Assembly: GCF_000024945.1 (NCBI RefSeq)
Contig: NC_013520.1
Coordinates: 358,001-422,000, forward strand
Direction: 5' to 3'
DNA from: Veillonella parvula DSM 2008
GTDB taxonomy: Bacteria > Bacillota > Negativicutes > Veillonellales > Veillonellaceae
Length of the DNA: 64,000 nt
Part shown: positions 54,255 through 63,237 of the stretch, piece after piece
How positions within the stretch are numbered: the stretch's first letter is position 1
Layout: every line of letters starts with the position of its first letter
The notes under the pieces: generated by a model
Database searches by the model: none
The model's input: only the letters and a program-made list of their open reading frames with translations
What the model was told of the DNA's origin: nothing
Program-made: the position numbers and the translations under genes

Positions 54255-56477
54255 ATGAGAAGAAATGTAAAAGCTGCTGTTATTGCTGCATTAATCGTAA
54301 CAGGTGCTAATGCTTTTACCATGGTATCAGCCACAACTGTGGAAAGTCATACAGACGGAAAATCTATTGGTCTTAATTTGTGGGGGGAAAAGAGACATTA
54401 TACAGATGACTTAACTGTTAATGTATCAGGTTTAGGTGTAAATGGAACAAAATATCATAATAATGTTACAGGTATTTACGCCCTTGATGGGACACAAGTG
54501 GCCATCGATAAAAATGTAACTGTAACAGTTAAAAACCCAGCACCTGCAGAAAGTGGTGCGAAACGTAGACCTGATTTGGCCCATTATTACATGAGCGGTA
54601 TCTATGCTGGTTATGGTGGACTTACTAATGATGGAAATAACGATGATACTCGAATTACCGTAAAAGGAAATGCTAAAGTCGATGTTGTTGGCGTTGGTTT
54701 GCAAGCTAATAAAGATGGATATATTCGGATACTAGGTGGGGCCGATGTAAAAACATATCCTTTAGATACCTCTGATACCTATTCTGCATTATCTGAAGAA
54801 GGTTTTGTTTATGTAAATACGGGTATGGATGGCTTACATCCGGGAACTAATGATGTGAAGATGTACGGTAATATAGGATTTTTAGATAAAAACTATGGTA
54901 TCGACAAGAATCCACATAACCATGGCTCACATATTTCATTAGGATTAACAACACCAAATTCTAAACTGGTAGGGGGCGTACTTAATGAATTTGATGAAAG
55001 CAACAACAATCCATACCGTGGTGGTTTGCGATTGTATTTACAAAATGGTGCGACTTGGCGCAATGAATGGTTAGGCGCTGAACGCGTATATCCTACACAA
55101 GGTCGGCCTAATAATGCAAACTATTTATATACAGGTAGTCGTGTAGAGCATTTCATTGGTGGTAAAGATATAAGTAGTCAGGGTATTATCCAAGCCGTAG
55201 ATCCACGACCTATTACTATTAACAACTATGCTGGTCATGCAGCTATCGACTATGAAAAGGGAGCTCCTGCGACTGCACAAGGTAAGGGAGAAGTCGTTAT
55301 TAACCATGCTGATAAGGGTTCTTCTGTGACTATGCGCAGTTCGGCAGATGCACTTAAAGGGTATGTAAACGTAGACAACCCACGAGGCACTTTGCAGCAG
55401 TTGGCTAATAAATTAACATATGCTGGATTTACTAAGGGTGAGCGTAATTTAGATGTAAATGTTCAAGTCGATTCAGGCCTTATTAGTCCTGCATATTCCA
55501 CTAAGCTTGGTACAGATAGCTTTACTGTTGATGGAAAACCTAGTATTACTAACCAAGCGGTTGTGACAGCGCGTGAAAGCGAAGTTGTATCTGGTGCTAA
55601 GAGTGCGTTAGCCTCCTCTGTGATGCAAATGAGAGCCGATACGAATGATTTACAACGTCGCCTCGGTGATGTGCGACTCAACTCCAATAAGCATGGTGTA
55701 TGGGGAAAATACATCGGTGGTAAATCTAAAATTACGGACAGCGCCTATGTAAACCAAACCTATAACATGGCGCAAGTAGGCTATGATACGTTACGTGGCG
55801 ATTGGACTATTGGTGGTGCTTTGCTATATGGTACAAGCAATAGCGATTACGCTCTAGGTTCTGGATCCGGTAAAACCGCAGGTTTAGCATTATACGGTGC
55901 AAAACAATATAATGATGGTCGTTATTTAGATGTGATTGGTAAAGTAAGTCGTTTGAAAAATGATTTTACTGTACGTAATAGCTTGGGCACAAGCTTGAGC
56001 GGAGATTACCGCAATACAGGTACCTCTTTGAGCGTTGAATATGGTAAACGGATTAAGAAAGATAATGGTTTTTACATCGATCCTAACGCAGAATTGACAC
56101 TTAGTCGCTTGTCTGGTGTAAGCTTTGATGCTCGTACAAATACAGGTAGCACAGTGCACATTAACTCTGATGCGGTAAATTCCGTTATCGGTCGTATCGG
56201 TGTAGGCATTGGCAAGGAAAGTAAGAACAGCAACCTTTTCCTCAAAGCAGCATTAGCGCATGAATTCTCTGGTAAAATGAAAGCTACTTATAGCATGGCC
56301 GGTGAGCCAACCACAGGTAGTGAAGTGAACTTGAAAGACACATGGCTTGATCTTGAACTAGGTGGCTCATGGAGTGTACGTCCTAATACATATATTTATG
56401 GGACTTTCACTAAAAACTTTGGTGCTACCGTAGATAATTCCTATCGCATTGACGCAGGGATTCGGCATAACTTTTAG
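54255..56477 (+). CDS. Autotransporter with outer-membrane beta-barrel (type Va)
   Basis: A 740-residue surface protein. Signal peptide VKAAVIAALIVTGANAFTMVSA, then a passenger of about 430 residues rich in Gly, Asn and Thr with short beta repeats (TVNVSGLGVNGTKYHNNVTGIYALDGTQVAIDKNVTVTV). A helical linker (residues about 455-475, around MQMRADTNDLQRRLGDVR) leads to a barrel of about 270 residues beginning HGVWGKYIGG and ending YRIDAGIRHNF, with the C-terminal Phe needed for BAM recognition. The passenger role (adhesion or other) is not identifiable. AGGAGG lies before the ATG. Confidence 0.9.
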   Translation: MRRNVKAAVIAALIVTGANAFTMVSATTVESHTDGKSIGLNLWGEKRHYTDDLTVNVSGLGVNGTKYHNNVTGIYALDGTQVAIDKNVTVTVKNPAPAESGAKRRPDLAHYYMSGIYAGYGGLTNDGNNDDTRITVKGNAKVDVVGVGLQANKDGYIRILGGADVKTYPLDTSDTYSALSEEGFVYVNTGMDGLHPGTNDVKMYGNIGFLDKNYGIDKNPHNHGSHISLGLTTPNSKLVGGVLNEFDESNNNPYRGGLRLYLQNGATWRNEWLGAERVYPTQGRPNNANYLYTGSRVEHFIGGKDISSQGIIQAVDPRPITINNYAGHAAIDYEKGAPATAQGKGEVVINHADKGSSVTMRSSADALKGYVNVDNPRGTLQQLANKLTYAGFTKGERNLDVNVQVDSGLISPAYSTKLGTDSFTVDGKPSITNQAVVTARESEVVSGAKSALASSVMQMRADTNDLQRRLGDVRLNSNKHGVWGKYIGGKSKITDSAYVNQTYNMAQVGYDTLRGDWTIGGALLYGTSNSDYALGSGSGKTAGLALYGAKQYNDGRYLDVIGKVSRLKNDFTVRNSLGTSLSGDYRNTGTSLSVEYGKRIKKDNGFYIDPNAELTLSRLSGVSFDARTNTGSTVHINSDAVNSVIGRIGVGIGKESKNSNLFLKAALAHEFSGKMKATYSMAGEPTTGSEVNLKDTWLDLELGGSWSVRPNTYIYGTFTKNFGATVDNSYRIDAGIRHNF

Positions 56478-56582
56478 GTAATAGTAAATATAGTAGAGAC
56501 AAATAATATGGGGATGTTATTTATTAGTACTATAGTGTTAAGGAATACTGAAATCAAATATTCATATATGTAAGGGTATATA

Positions 56583-56629
56583 AAAAAGACCGACTACATT
56601 CCTAGTGAAGGACTGTAATCGGTCTTTTT
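56583..56629. terminator. Terminator between autotransporter and dapL
   Basis: A 16-bp stem with one mismatch (56583-56598 with 56614-56629), with A-run and T-run flanks; bidirectional. Confidence 0.88.
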
Positions 56630-56719
56630 GTTTTATAGATATAAACTACTTTAAATCATATATTCCAGATTAAATGTAAGCTAAATATAAATCTAAAACC
56701 AAATATAGACATTATTATA

Positions 56720-57949
56720 TTAGAATTGTAATGTTTTGATTCTTTCAACGGAACGAATTGTATTTTCACGGCTACCGAATGCTGTTAAACGAAGGTAACC
56801 TTCGCCGTGAGGTCCAAAGCCAGAGCCTGGTGTAGAGACAATTTGAACTTGTTCGAGCAAGATGTCAAATAATTCCCAACTTGTCATGTTACCAGGCGTT
56901 TTAAGCCAAATATATGGAGCGTCCACACCGCCATATACAGTAAGGCCGATAGATTCAAGTCCTTCTTTGATGATGCGAGCATTTTCTTTGTAGTATGCGA
57001 TGTTAGCACGAGTTTGCTCACGGCCTTCTTTTGTGTATACTGCTTCAGCACCGCGTTGGATGATGTAAGGAACACCATTGAATTTAGTGCATTGACGGCG
57101 GTTCCACATAGGGTTTAGCGGTTGGCGTTCACCCGATTTAGTTTTGCCAGTTACTTCTTTAGGCACAACTGCGTAAGCACAACGGGTACCAGTGAAACCT
57201 GCAGTTTTGGAGAAGGACCGGAACTCGATAGCTACTTCGCGAGCGCCTTCGATTTCGTAGATAGATTTTACAGTGTCTTCTGTGCTAATGAAAGCTTCGT
57301 AAGCGGAGTCAAACATCAAAATCGCATCATTATCTTTACACCATTTGATCCATTCTACTAAACGAGCACGGCTTAAAACAGTACCAGTAGGATTGTTAGG
57401 CGAGCAAAGGTATACAATGTCTACTCGTTCAGACGGGAATTCTGGAGAGAAGTTGTTTTCTGCATAAGTAGGGAGGTATACAACCTTTTGGAAGATGCCA
57501 TCTACAGATTCGCCAGTACGACCACCCATAACGTTGGAGTCTAAGTATACTGGGTACACAGGATCTGTGATAGCAATGATGTTATCTTCGCTGAATAACT
57601 CTTGGATATTACCAACGTCAGATTTTGCACCATCGGAAACGAATACTTCGTCAATAGCAATATCTACGCCTAATGGTTTGTAATCGCCATCAACAATAGC
57701 TTGACGTAAGAAATCATATCCCTGTTCAGGGCCATAACCTCGGAATGTTTCCGCTTTTCCCATTTCTTGAACAGCTTTACTCATAGCATCGATAATTGCT
57801 GGAGCAAGAGGTAATGTAACATCGCCGATACCAAGACGAATAATATCTGCATCTGGATGAGCAGTTTGGTATTCATTTACCTTTTTAGCAATATTAGCAA
57901 ATAAATAAGAACCTTGAAGGTTTAAGTAGTTTTCATTGATATTAGCCAT
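56720..57949 (-). CDS. dapL: LL-diaminopimelate aminotransferase
   Basis: PLP enzyme converting tetrahydrodipicolinate directly to LL-DAP with glutamate. 409 residues, normal for Dap[25 protein letters not shown] at the N-terminus and [22 protein letters not shown] with the Schiff-base Lys are the family hallmarks, and [19 protein letters not shown] follows near the end. LL-DAP would still need DapF to become meso-DAP; none is in the window. Ddh, encoded nearby, makes meso-DAP directly. Confidence 0.95.
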   Translation of the reverse strand: MANINENYLNLQGSYLFANIAKKVNEYQTAHPDADIIRLGIGDVTLPLAPAIIDAMSKAVQEMGKAETFRGYGPEQGYDFLRQAIVDGDYKPLGVDIAIDEVFVSDGAKSDVGNIQELFSEDNIIAITDPVYPVYLDSNVMGGRTGESVDGIFQKVVYLPTYAENNFSPEFPSERVDIVYLCSPNNPTGTVLSRARLVEWIKWCKDNDAILMFDSAYEAFISTEDTVKSIYEIEGAREVAIEFRSFSKTAGFTGTRCAYAVVPKEVTGKTKSGERQPLNPMWNRRQCTKFNGVPYIIQRGAEAVYTKEGREQTRANIAYYKENARIIKEGLESIGLTVYGGVDAPYIWLKTPGNMTSWELFDILLEQVQIVSTPGSGFGPHGEGYLRLTAFGSRENTIRSVERIKTLQF

Positions 57950-58160
57950 GATGACTCCTTTTTATAATCAGATTTCTCTATATATAGTAAATTATATAGA
58001 ATAATGACGCAAGGATTTTCTATAGAATTTCTAGTTTATATAAATATTGTTTTAGTTTATCACTATAAAAGGGCGTATTATGGGGAATTTATTACTCGTT
58101 AATTATGTTAAAGTATATATAGATAAAGAGATTATTAGCATTGAATTAATCTCTTCATTG
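57950..58160. other. AT-rich gap upstream of the nuclease locus
   Basis: No gene. A GAGATTA/TAATCTC hairpin at about 58128-58153 could end transcription entering from the left. Otherwise featureless AT-rich DNA. Confidence 0.4.
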
Positions 58161-58201
58161 TTTACTCATAAAATAACTGTTGATATAATGAGTTTATGAG
58201 T
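58161..58201 (+). promoter_or_regulatory. Promoter embedded in an inverted repeat, upstream of the nuclease operon
   Basis: TTTACT (58161-58166) and TATAAT (58184-58189) with a 17-bp spacer. A 9-bp inverted repeat, ACTCATAAA (58164-58172) and TTTATGAGT (58193-58201), brackets the promoter, overlapping the -35 box and the start region, as an operator for a dimeric repressor would. Confidence 0.6.
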
Positions 58202-58286
58202 TAATATCTTGATTGTTTGTATGTAATGAGAGCTAAATTGTTGGCTGTGTTTAGGGGCGTAAATTGTTTTTTGGAGGGATATTATT

Positions 58287-59312
58287 ATGGTAGCTTGTAA
58301 GATGTCTATTAAGAAAATTTTTGATCGGATTAAGCGCGTTGATAAGTTTGAAGAGTTTAAAACAACCTATGGCATAACTCTTTCTGATGAAAAGGGAAAC
58401 ATAAAATTTGCAGCCAATTTTTATAAGTCAGCTATTGTAAATTACAAGGGGTATGTAAACGGCTCTAAAGACCTATATAGTGAAGTTATTGCCGAATCCC
58501 TTGTGAATGATAGTTTTATAAAAGATTGGTTAAATTTAATACCCGTAAGACCAGAACATTTTAAGATAAATCATCCGAATAAAGATGAAAACGTGGATGC
58601 CCTAAAAATTACTAATCGAAAAGAGGAAATATTAGCGAAGCTATTGTTTTATCAAGGTGAAGTTGCTGGATTAGGCTATATTTTTGATTGCCAAACACCA
58701 TTAAAAGCGACAAAAAATGATTCTTATGGGAAAATAGATTTATTAGGTTATAACACTGATGATAAATGTTATTCTGTCATTGAATTAAAATATCGTCCAT
58801 CTGGTAGTGAGGAAACTTTACTACGATGTGTTTTAGAGGCTTATACATATTATAAGCTGCTAGATATAAAACAGATTAATTCTGCTGTTGGCCATGATGG
58901 TATACAGAAACTAAAGAAATTACCTAGGTATGAACATACGAATGAAGCAGAGTTAGTCGTTTTATTTGATGAAAAATCTTGTACCGAAGATGACGGTGGA
59001 GCAGAAACTAATTTGATGCTTCGTATTGATCCAAATGAACCTAATAATCCTAGGTATCCATCCAAAACTGTTGTGTCACAACAGTTTAAAGAATGTAAAG
59101 AATTGATTGATTCTAGTAAACGTAAGGAGTTACAAACTTTATGTGAAGGAATTTTGGCACAAGAGCCTCATTTAAAACAAATTCGATTTGTTGTATTGCG
59201 TGCTGATACAGATAGTAAATCTTCTTATCCAACTAATATAAAAGGTTGGTCTAGAAAATTAGATCGATTATATCAAGCAGAGACATTACTAACTATTCCT
59301 AGTAAAGGTTAA
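58287..59312 (+). CDS. PD-(D/E)XK nuclease-like protein of unknown function
   Basis: A 341-residue soluble protein. Residues 148-170 read YGKIDLLGYNTDDKCYSVIELKY, a D...E-x-K arrangement (Asp151, Glu166, Lys168) typical of the PD-(D/E)XK nuclease core, preceded by Glu residues in helix one (about 113 and 125) and followed by a helix with RCVLEAYTYYKLL. The N-terminal 100 residues and C-terminal 130 residues match no family I know. GGAGGG precedes the ATG. It stops 2 bp before the metallo-hydrolase gene, so the two are coupled. A restriction-like or DNA/RNA-processing role is an inference from the fold only. Confidence 0.65.
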   Translation: MVACKMSIKKIFDRIKRVDKFEEFKTTYGITLSDEKGNIKFAANFYKSAIVNYKGYVNGSKDLYSEVIAESLVNDSFIKDWLNLIPVRPEHFKINHPNKDENVDALKITNRKEEILAKLLFYQGEVAGLGYIFDCQTPLKATKNDSYGKIDLLGYNTDDKCYSVIELKYRPSGSEETLLRCVLEAYTYYKLLDIKQINSAVGHDGIQKLKKLPRYEHTNEAELVVLFDEKSCTEDDGGAETNLMLRIDPNEPNNPRYPSKTVVSQQFKECKELIDSSKRKELQTLCEGILAQEPHLKQIRFVVLRADTDSKSSYPTNIKGWSRKLDRLYQAETLLTIPSKG

Positions 59313-59314
59313 GT

Positions 59315-60490
59315 ATGAATATAATTATCCATCGTGGCACTCATCAGATTGGTGGCAGTGCCATAGAAATAAGTACAGCATCTACTCGTATTATATTGGA
59401 CTTTGGTAACGAATTAAGTTTAGATGAAAAGTACATACCTATCAAACTAGATATTGATGGAGTTACAAAGGGAATACCTAATTGTGATGGAATTCTGATT
59501 TCTCATTATCATATGGATCACTTAAGACAACTAACCTCTGCATTACCAGAAATACCATTATATATGGGGAAACTGAGTAAGGAAGTGGCTATGATAGCAA
59601 CTGAACATCAAGATAAAGATTTATATTTACGTTTGTTAGGTGCAAATACATTTCGTGGAGGCGAAGCCTTCACTATTGGAAATATACATATTAGACCTTT
59701 GGTTATCGACCATAGTGCTGTGGATAGTTATATGTTTGTCATTGAAGCAGAAGGTAAACGTGTCTTATATACAGGTGATTTCCGGATGCATGGGTTGCGT
59801 AGTCATATAGTAGAGAAATTAGTTAAAACCTATATAGGCGAGGTTGATGTATTAATTACAGAGGGAACATTAGTATCTCGTGGTGTTAATGATGGTATAT
59901 CTGAAGCTGCTGTGTTAGAGGATATTTATTCGTATATCCAAGATGGAAAATATGTTTTCGTTATATGTTCATCTACGAATATTGACCGTATTATCGGAAT
60001 TTGGCAGAATATGCCAAGTGATAAAGTTTTAATTTGTGATGCTTATCAGAAAAGAATATTAGATACTGTGATTAATAATGTATATTATGAAAGCTCTTTG
60101 TATCGTAGACATGATAGCCCACTAGTTCTTAATAAAGGATCGTATCCTAAATATTATGTGGATCATGGGTTTGTATCCTTAGTAAGAGGAACAGAATATT
60201 TTATTTCTCATATTAAAGAGTTTCCTAAGGATGATGTACGTATTATATATTCTATGTGGACAGGATATATTGAAGAAAACCTAGCGTTGAAAACTTTGTT
60301 AGAGACCTACCCAACCTATATATGTCATGCCAGTGGTCATGTGTCTAAAGATGATTTGACTAAGTTTATAGAACTAGTTAATCCCGACGCTATTATTCCG
60401 GTTCATACTGATAATCCTGAGAGATTAGAGAAATTAGTTCCTCATAGAAATGTGTATGTTGTTAATGATAATGAGCCATTTATCATATAA
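59315..60490 (+). CDS. Metallo-beta-lactamase-fold hydrolase with beta-CASP-like ending
   Basis: A 391-residue protein with the complete MBL zinc set: HYHMDHL (His64, His66, Asp68, His69), a His at about 133, and the TGDFRMHG Asp at about 155. The C-terminal HASGHVSKDDL and IIPVHTDNPE resemble the last motifs of RNase J and other beta-CASP nucleases. At 391 residues it is shorter than RNase J (about 550) and lacks its C-terminal domain. The start follows the nuclease-like gene by 2 bp without a strong SD, indicating translational coupling. Likely an RNA or DNA nuclease. Confidence 0.75.
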   Translation: MNIIIHRGTHQIGGSAIEISTASTRIILDFGNELSLDEKYIPIKLDIDGVTKGIPNCDGILISHYHMDHLRQLTSALPEIPLYMGKLSKEVAMIATEHQDKDLYLRLLGANTFRGGEAFTIGNIHIRPLVIDHSAVDSYMFVIEAEGKRVLYTGDFRMHGLRSHIVEKLVKTYIGEVDVLITEGTLVSRGVNDGISEAAVLEDIYSYIQDGKYVFVICSSTNIDRIIGIWQNMPSDKVLICDAYQKRILDTVINNVYYESSLYRRHDSPLVLNKGSYPKYYVDHGFVSLVRGTEYFISHIKEFPKDDVRIIYSMWTGYIEENLALKTLLETYPTYICHASGHVSKDDLTKFIELVNPDAIIPVHTDNPERLEKLVPHRNVYVVNDNEPFII

Positions 60491-60517
60491 ATTTTCGAAG
60501 AATTTCTGTTTATGTTG

Positions 60518-60676
60518 TATAATAAGTAAAAAGAGAGCCATCAACGTGTGGTTGCGTTAGGCTCATCTTATAAACATTTTTTAGGATTGCCTAGCGTGCG
60601 AGTATTTTGAATACTCTGTTGCGTTAGGCATTTATCTTTACTCTACTTTGGGCATAGTATTTTACTATGCTTTTTT
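60518..60676 (+). ncRNA. Candidate structured RNA with repeated hairpin arm and terminator
   Basis: TATAAT at 60518-60523 is followed by three hairpins. I: AAGAGAGCC 60531-60539 with 60560-60569 (one bulge). II: GCCTAGCGTGC + GAGTATT 60589-60606 with 60610-60629. III: intrinsic terminator GCATAGTA 60652-60659 with 60663-60670 plus TTTTTT. The 12-mer GTTGCGTTAGGC is present both in hairpin I (60551-60562) and as the right arm of hairpin II (60618-60629), so the two can compete for the same partner. It could be an independent small RNA or the attenuating leader of the downstream efflux gene. Confidence 0.6.
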
Positions 60677-60775
60677 GATGAAAGTATATCAAAACTATAT
60701 AGCATTAACATTGTTTTTGATATAATCTAAATAAATACATATTATAGTGTGGTTTTATATGAAAGTGGTGTCTTT

Positions 60776-61960
60776 ATGCTGACGATTAGCAATAAAGGAT
60801 GGCTTTTTACGTCTATATTAAGTGCTTTGATGGCGTTTACATCGTTGTCAACGGATATTTATTTGCCAGCTATGCCTGAGATGGGGCGTGATCTCAATGG
60901 TGATGCGGAGCTTACGTTGACGGGGTTCTTAATCGGGTTTGCGCTAGCTCAGCTTTTTTGGGGCGCCGTTAGCGATAAAATTGGTCGTAAGAAGCCACTT
61001 ATTATAGGGATAGTTTTATTTATCATTGGTTCTGTAGGCTGTGCCTTGAGTTCCTCTATGATGGAGTTATTGGCTTGGCGTGTGTTTCAGGCATTTGGTG
61101 CCTGTGTAGGACCGATGCTGTCGCGGGCTATGATTCGGGATTTATATGGTCGGACTGAGGCGGCTAAAATGTTATCTACATTAGCCATTGTCATGGCCAT
61201 AGCTCCTATAGCAGGGCCAATGTTAGCAGGGCATTTACTCGTATGGTATACATGGCATTCCATATTTTGGTTGCTTGTTGCTATCGGTATTTTAATGCTC
61301 GTTGCCGTATTGGTGATTCCTGAGACACATCCCTTAGAAAAGCGTAGTAAAAAGTCTATAGGTCATACCTATAATAATTATTGGATTTTATTGCGCAACA
61401 AAGGTTTTATGAAATATACCCTATGTGTTAGCTCATTTTATATTGCCATTTATGCGTTTTTAACGGGATCGCCTTATGTATATATAGATGTGTATGAAGT
61501 GCCTAAAGAATATTTTGGTTATCTCTTTTCTGTCAATATTATTGGTGTTATGTTGTTAAGTGCTATTAATCGTCGTATTGTTAGTGCTATACGCCTCGAT
61601 AGACTATTGAAATATGCCACACTATTTGCTGCTATTTGTGTATCCATTGTTATGGGGCTGATGTTTTTAGGTTACCATTCACTGTGGTTAATCGTTATTG
61701 GCTGTTTTTTATTCTTTTCCATGAACGGCATTATTGCAGCAGTAACAAATGCATTAGCTTTAGATAGAGCAGGTAGAATGGCTGGATCTGGGGCGGCACT
61801 ATTAGGTGCCATGCAATATGGTAGTGGTATTGTGTCATCGTTGATACTTACCTTCTTACCAAATGATACGGCCTATCCTATGATGGGGGTAATAGCCATA
61901 TTTGTAATTATCTGTGCTATGATTGCCTTTCCTGAGGATGAAAAATATAATCGTATATAA
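60776..61960 (+). CDS. Bcr/CflA-family multidrug efflux MFS transporter
   Basis: A 394-residue 12-span antiporter of the drug:H+ type. Recognisable are LSTDIYLPAMPEMGRDLN in helix one, the motif A loop WGAVSDKIGRKKPLIIG, and motif C-like GPMLSRAMIRDLYGRTEAAKMLSTLAIVMAIAPIAGP, which is diagnostic of Bcr/CflA. The ATG at 60,776 is chosen (GTGGTG upstream) over 60,749. It lies 100 bp behind the structured RNA and its terminator, so its expression may depend on readthrough or on its own promoter near 60,721 (TATAAT). Confidence 0.9.
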   Translation: MLTISNKGWLFTSILSALMAFTSLSTDIYLPAMPEMGRDLNGDAELTLTGFLIGFALAQLFWGAVSDKIGRKKPLIIGIVLFIIGSVGCALSSSMMELLAWRVFQAFGACVGPMLSRAMIRDLYGRTEAAKMLSTLAIVMAIAPIAGPMLAGHLLVWYTWHSIFWLLVAIGILMLVAVLVIPETHPLEKRSKKSIGHTYNNYWILLRNKGFMKYTLCVSSFYIAIYAFLTGSPYVYIDVYEVPKEYFGYLFSVNIIGVMLLSAINRRIVSAIRLDRLLKYATLFAAICVSIVMGLMFLGYHSLWLIVIGCFLFFSMNGIIAAVTNALALDRAGRMAGSGAALLGAMQYGSGIVSSLILTFLPNDTAYPMMGVIAIFVIICAMIAFPEDEKYNRI

Positions 61961-61967
61961 TATTGGT

Positions 61968-62010
61968 GAAAGCAAGGACTTAAACTGAGCCCTTGCTTTC
62001 ATCATTTTTT
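61968..62010 (+). terminator. Terminator after the efflux gene
   Basis: A 10-bp stem (GAAAGCAAGG 61968-61977 with 61991-62000), followed by ATCA and a T-run. Confidence 0.85.
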
Positions 62011-62043
62011 TAGGTTATAATAGTAAGGCTTATTGATGGTAAG

Positions 62044-62094
62044 CACTTCCTACCCCTATGTGTCGATAGGGGCATTAGTCCGAAAGAGGAGGTG
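62044..62094 (+). promoter_or_regulatory. S6:S18-binding leader of the rpsF operon
   Basis: CACTTCCT (62044-62051) pairs with AGGAGGTG (62087-62094), covering the rpsF SD. Inside it CCCCTAT/ATAGGGG (62053-62059 with 62066-62072) forms a hairpin with a 6-nt loop, and the 3' bulge carries CCG at 62080-62082. This is the arrangement of the known ribosomal S6:S18 autoregulatory RNA motif. Confidence 0.82.
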
Positions 62095-62101
62095 ATTTTG
62101 T

Positions 62102-62386
62102 ATGAACAAATACGAAGTCATGTTTATTGTGAAACCAGCTGAAGAGGAAGCAACTAACGCTGTTATTGAAAAAGTAGAAGCTTTAATTGCTCGTGTAGGC
62201 GGCACAGTAGAAAAGGTAGATCGTTGGGGCAAGCGTCGTCTTGCTTACGCGGTGAAGAAATTCACTGACGGTTTCTATGTATTGATCAACTTTGAAGCAG
62301 CTCCTGCTGAAATCAAAGAAATCGATCGTGTATTGAAAATCAACGATGAAGTCCTAAGACATCTAATTGTTAAACACGAAGCATAA
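62102..62386 (+). CDS. rpsF: 30S ribosomal protein S6
   Basis: A 94-residue ribosomal protein (NKYEVMFIVKPAEEEA, then VDRWGKRRLAYAVKKFTDGFYVLINFEA), normal length. It binds S18 and 16S rRNA in the platform. It is first in the conserved rpsF-ssb-rpsR operon. AGGAGGTG lies before the start and is covered by the leader structure. Confidence 0.97.
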   Translation: MNKYEVMFIVKPAEEEATNAVIEKVEALIARVGGTVEKVDRWGKRRLAYAVKKFTDGFYVLINFEAAPAEIKEIDRVLKINDEVLRHLIVKHEA

Positions 62387-62405
62387 TTAAAGCCTGGAGG
62401 AAAAC

Positions 62406-62804
62406 ATGAACTCTGTACAAATTCTAGGTAATTTAGCTCGTGATCCTGAAGTACGCTATACCAAAACTGGTCGTGCGGTAGCAACTTTTACAGTGGCTGC
62501 TACAAATACCTATATTGATTCCACAACAAATGAGACGAAAGAACAAACTGCTTTCATCAACTGCGTTGCTTGGGGTAAACTTGGTGAAGCGGCAGGCAAT
62601 CTTCGTAAAGGCAGTCGTTGCTTTGTAGAAGGTCGTTTGCAAACTCGTTCTTACGAGACTCAGGACGGTCAAAAACGGTACGTTACTGAAGTGGTAGCGA
62701 ACTTTGTGGGCCAATCCCTTGATATGAATACTAATTCTTTCGAAGGTGGGTCCAATTTTGATAGTTTCAGTACAGGCGGCGATGACGAAAACATCCCGTT
62801 CTAG
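62406..62804 (+). CDS. ssb: Single-stranded DNA-binding protein
   Basis: A 132-residue OB-fold protein: MNSVQILGNLARDPEVRYTKTGRAVATFTVAATN, then FINCVAWGKLGEAAGNLRKGSRCFVEGRLQTRSYE, and the acidic tip DDENIPF that docks partner proteins. The linker is short, so it is one of the smaller SSBs. GGAGG precedes the start. Its place between rpsF and rpsR is the standard operon. Confidence 0.96.
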   Translation: MNSVQILGNLARDPEVRYTKTGRAVATFTVAATNTYIDSTTNETKEQTAFINCVAWGKLGEAAGNLRKGSRCFVEGRLQTRSYETQDGQKRYVTEVVANFVGQSLDMNTNSFEGGSNFDSFSTGGDDENIPF

Positions 62805-62843
62805 TGTCAGGGACTCCTACTAATTCGAAAAGGAGGATTCGCA

Positions 62844-63074
62844 ATGAGAAGAGATAGAGGCAGAAAGCCAAGAAGAAAAGTATGCGTTTTCTGTGCAGAC
62901 CATATCGATCAAATCGACTATAAAGATGTTGCTAAACTTCGTCGTTTCACGACTGAACGCGGTAAAATCTTACCTCGTCGTATTTCCGGTACTTGCGCAA
63001 AACATCAACGCAAATTGACTACATCTATCAAACGTGCACGTGCAATTGCTTTATTGCCATTCACTGCTGAATAA
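62844..63074 (+). CDS. rpsR: 30S ribosomal protein S18
   Basis: A 76-residue protein with the S18 core ([50 protein letters not shown]). The Cys residues in VCVFCADH and GTCAKHQ form the zinc-binding (C+) version of S18. AGGAGG lies upstream. It ends the operon at a strong terminator. Confidence 0.96.
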   Translation: MRRDRGRKPRRKVCVFCADHIDQIDYKDVAKLRRFTTERGKILPRRISGTCAKHQRKLTTSIKRARAIALLPFTAE

Positions 63075-63084
63075 TTGATGAATC

Positions 63085-63117
63085 AAGGCGGTACAACCAT
63101 TTGGTTGTGCCGCCTTT
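63085..63117 (+). terminator. Terminator of rpsF-ssb-rpsR
   Basis: A 14-bp stem with one G-T pair (63085-63098 with 63103-63116), ending in TTTTT. Confidence 0.93.
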
Positions 63118-63237
63118 TTGCGTTTGGTCCATGATTCACATGGAAGTTCTTTGAATTTATTTAACTGGAGATGTTAGAAGGCTATATTAGGGATTGAAGC
63201 TTATTGTATAGATTGTTGTATAAAGGTATAGAATAAA

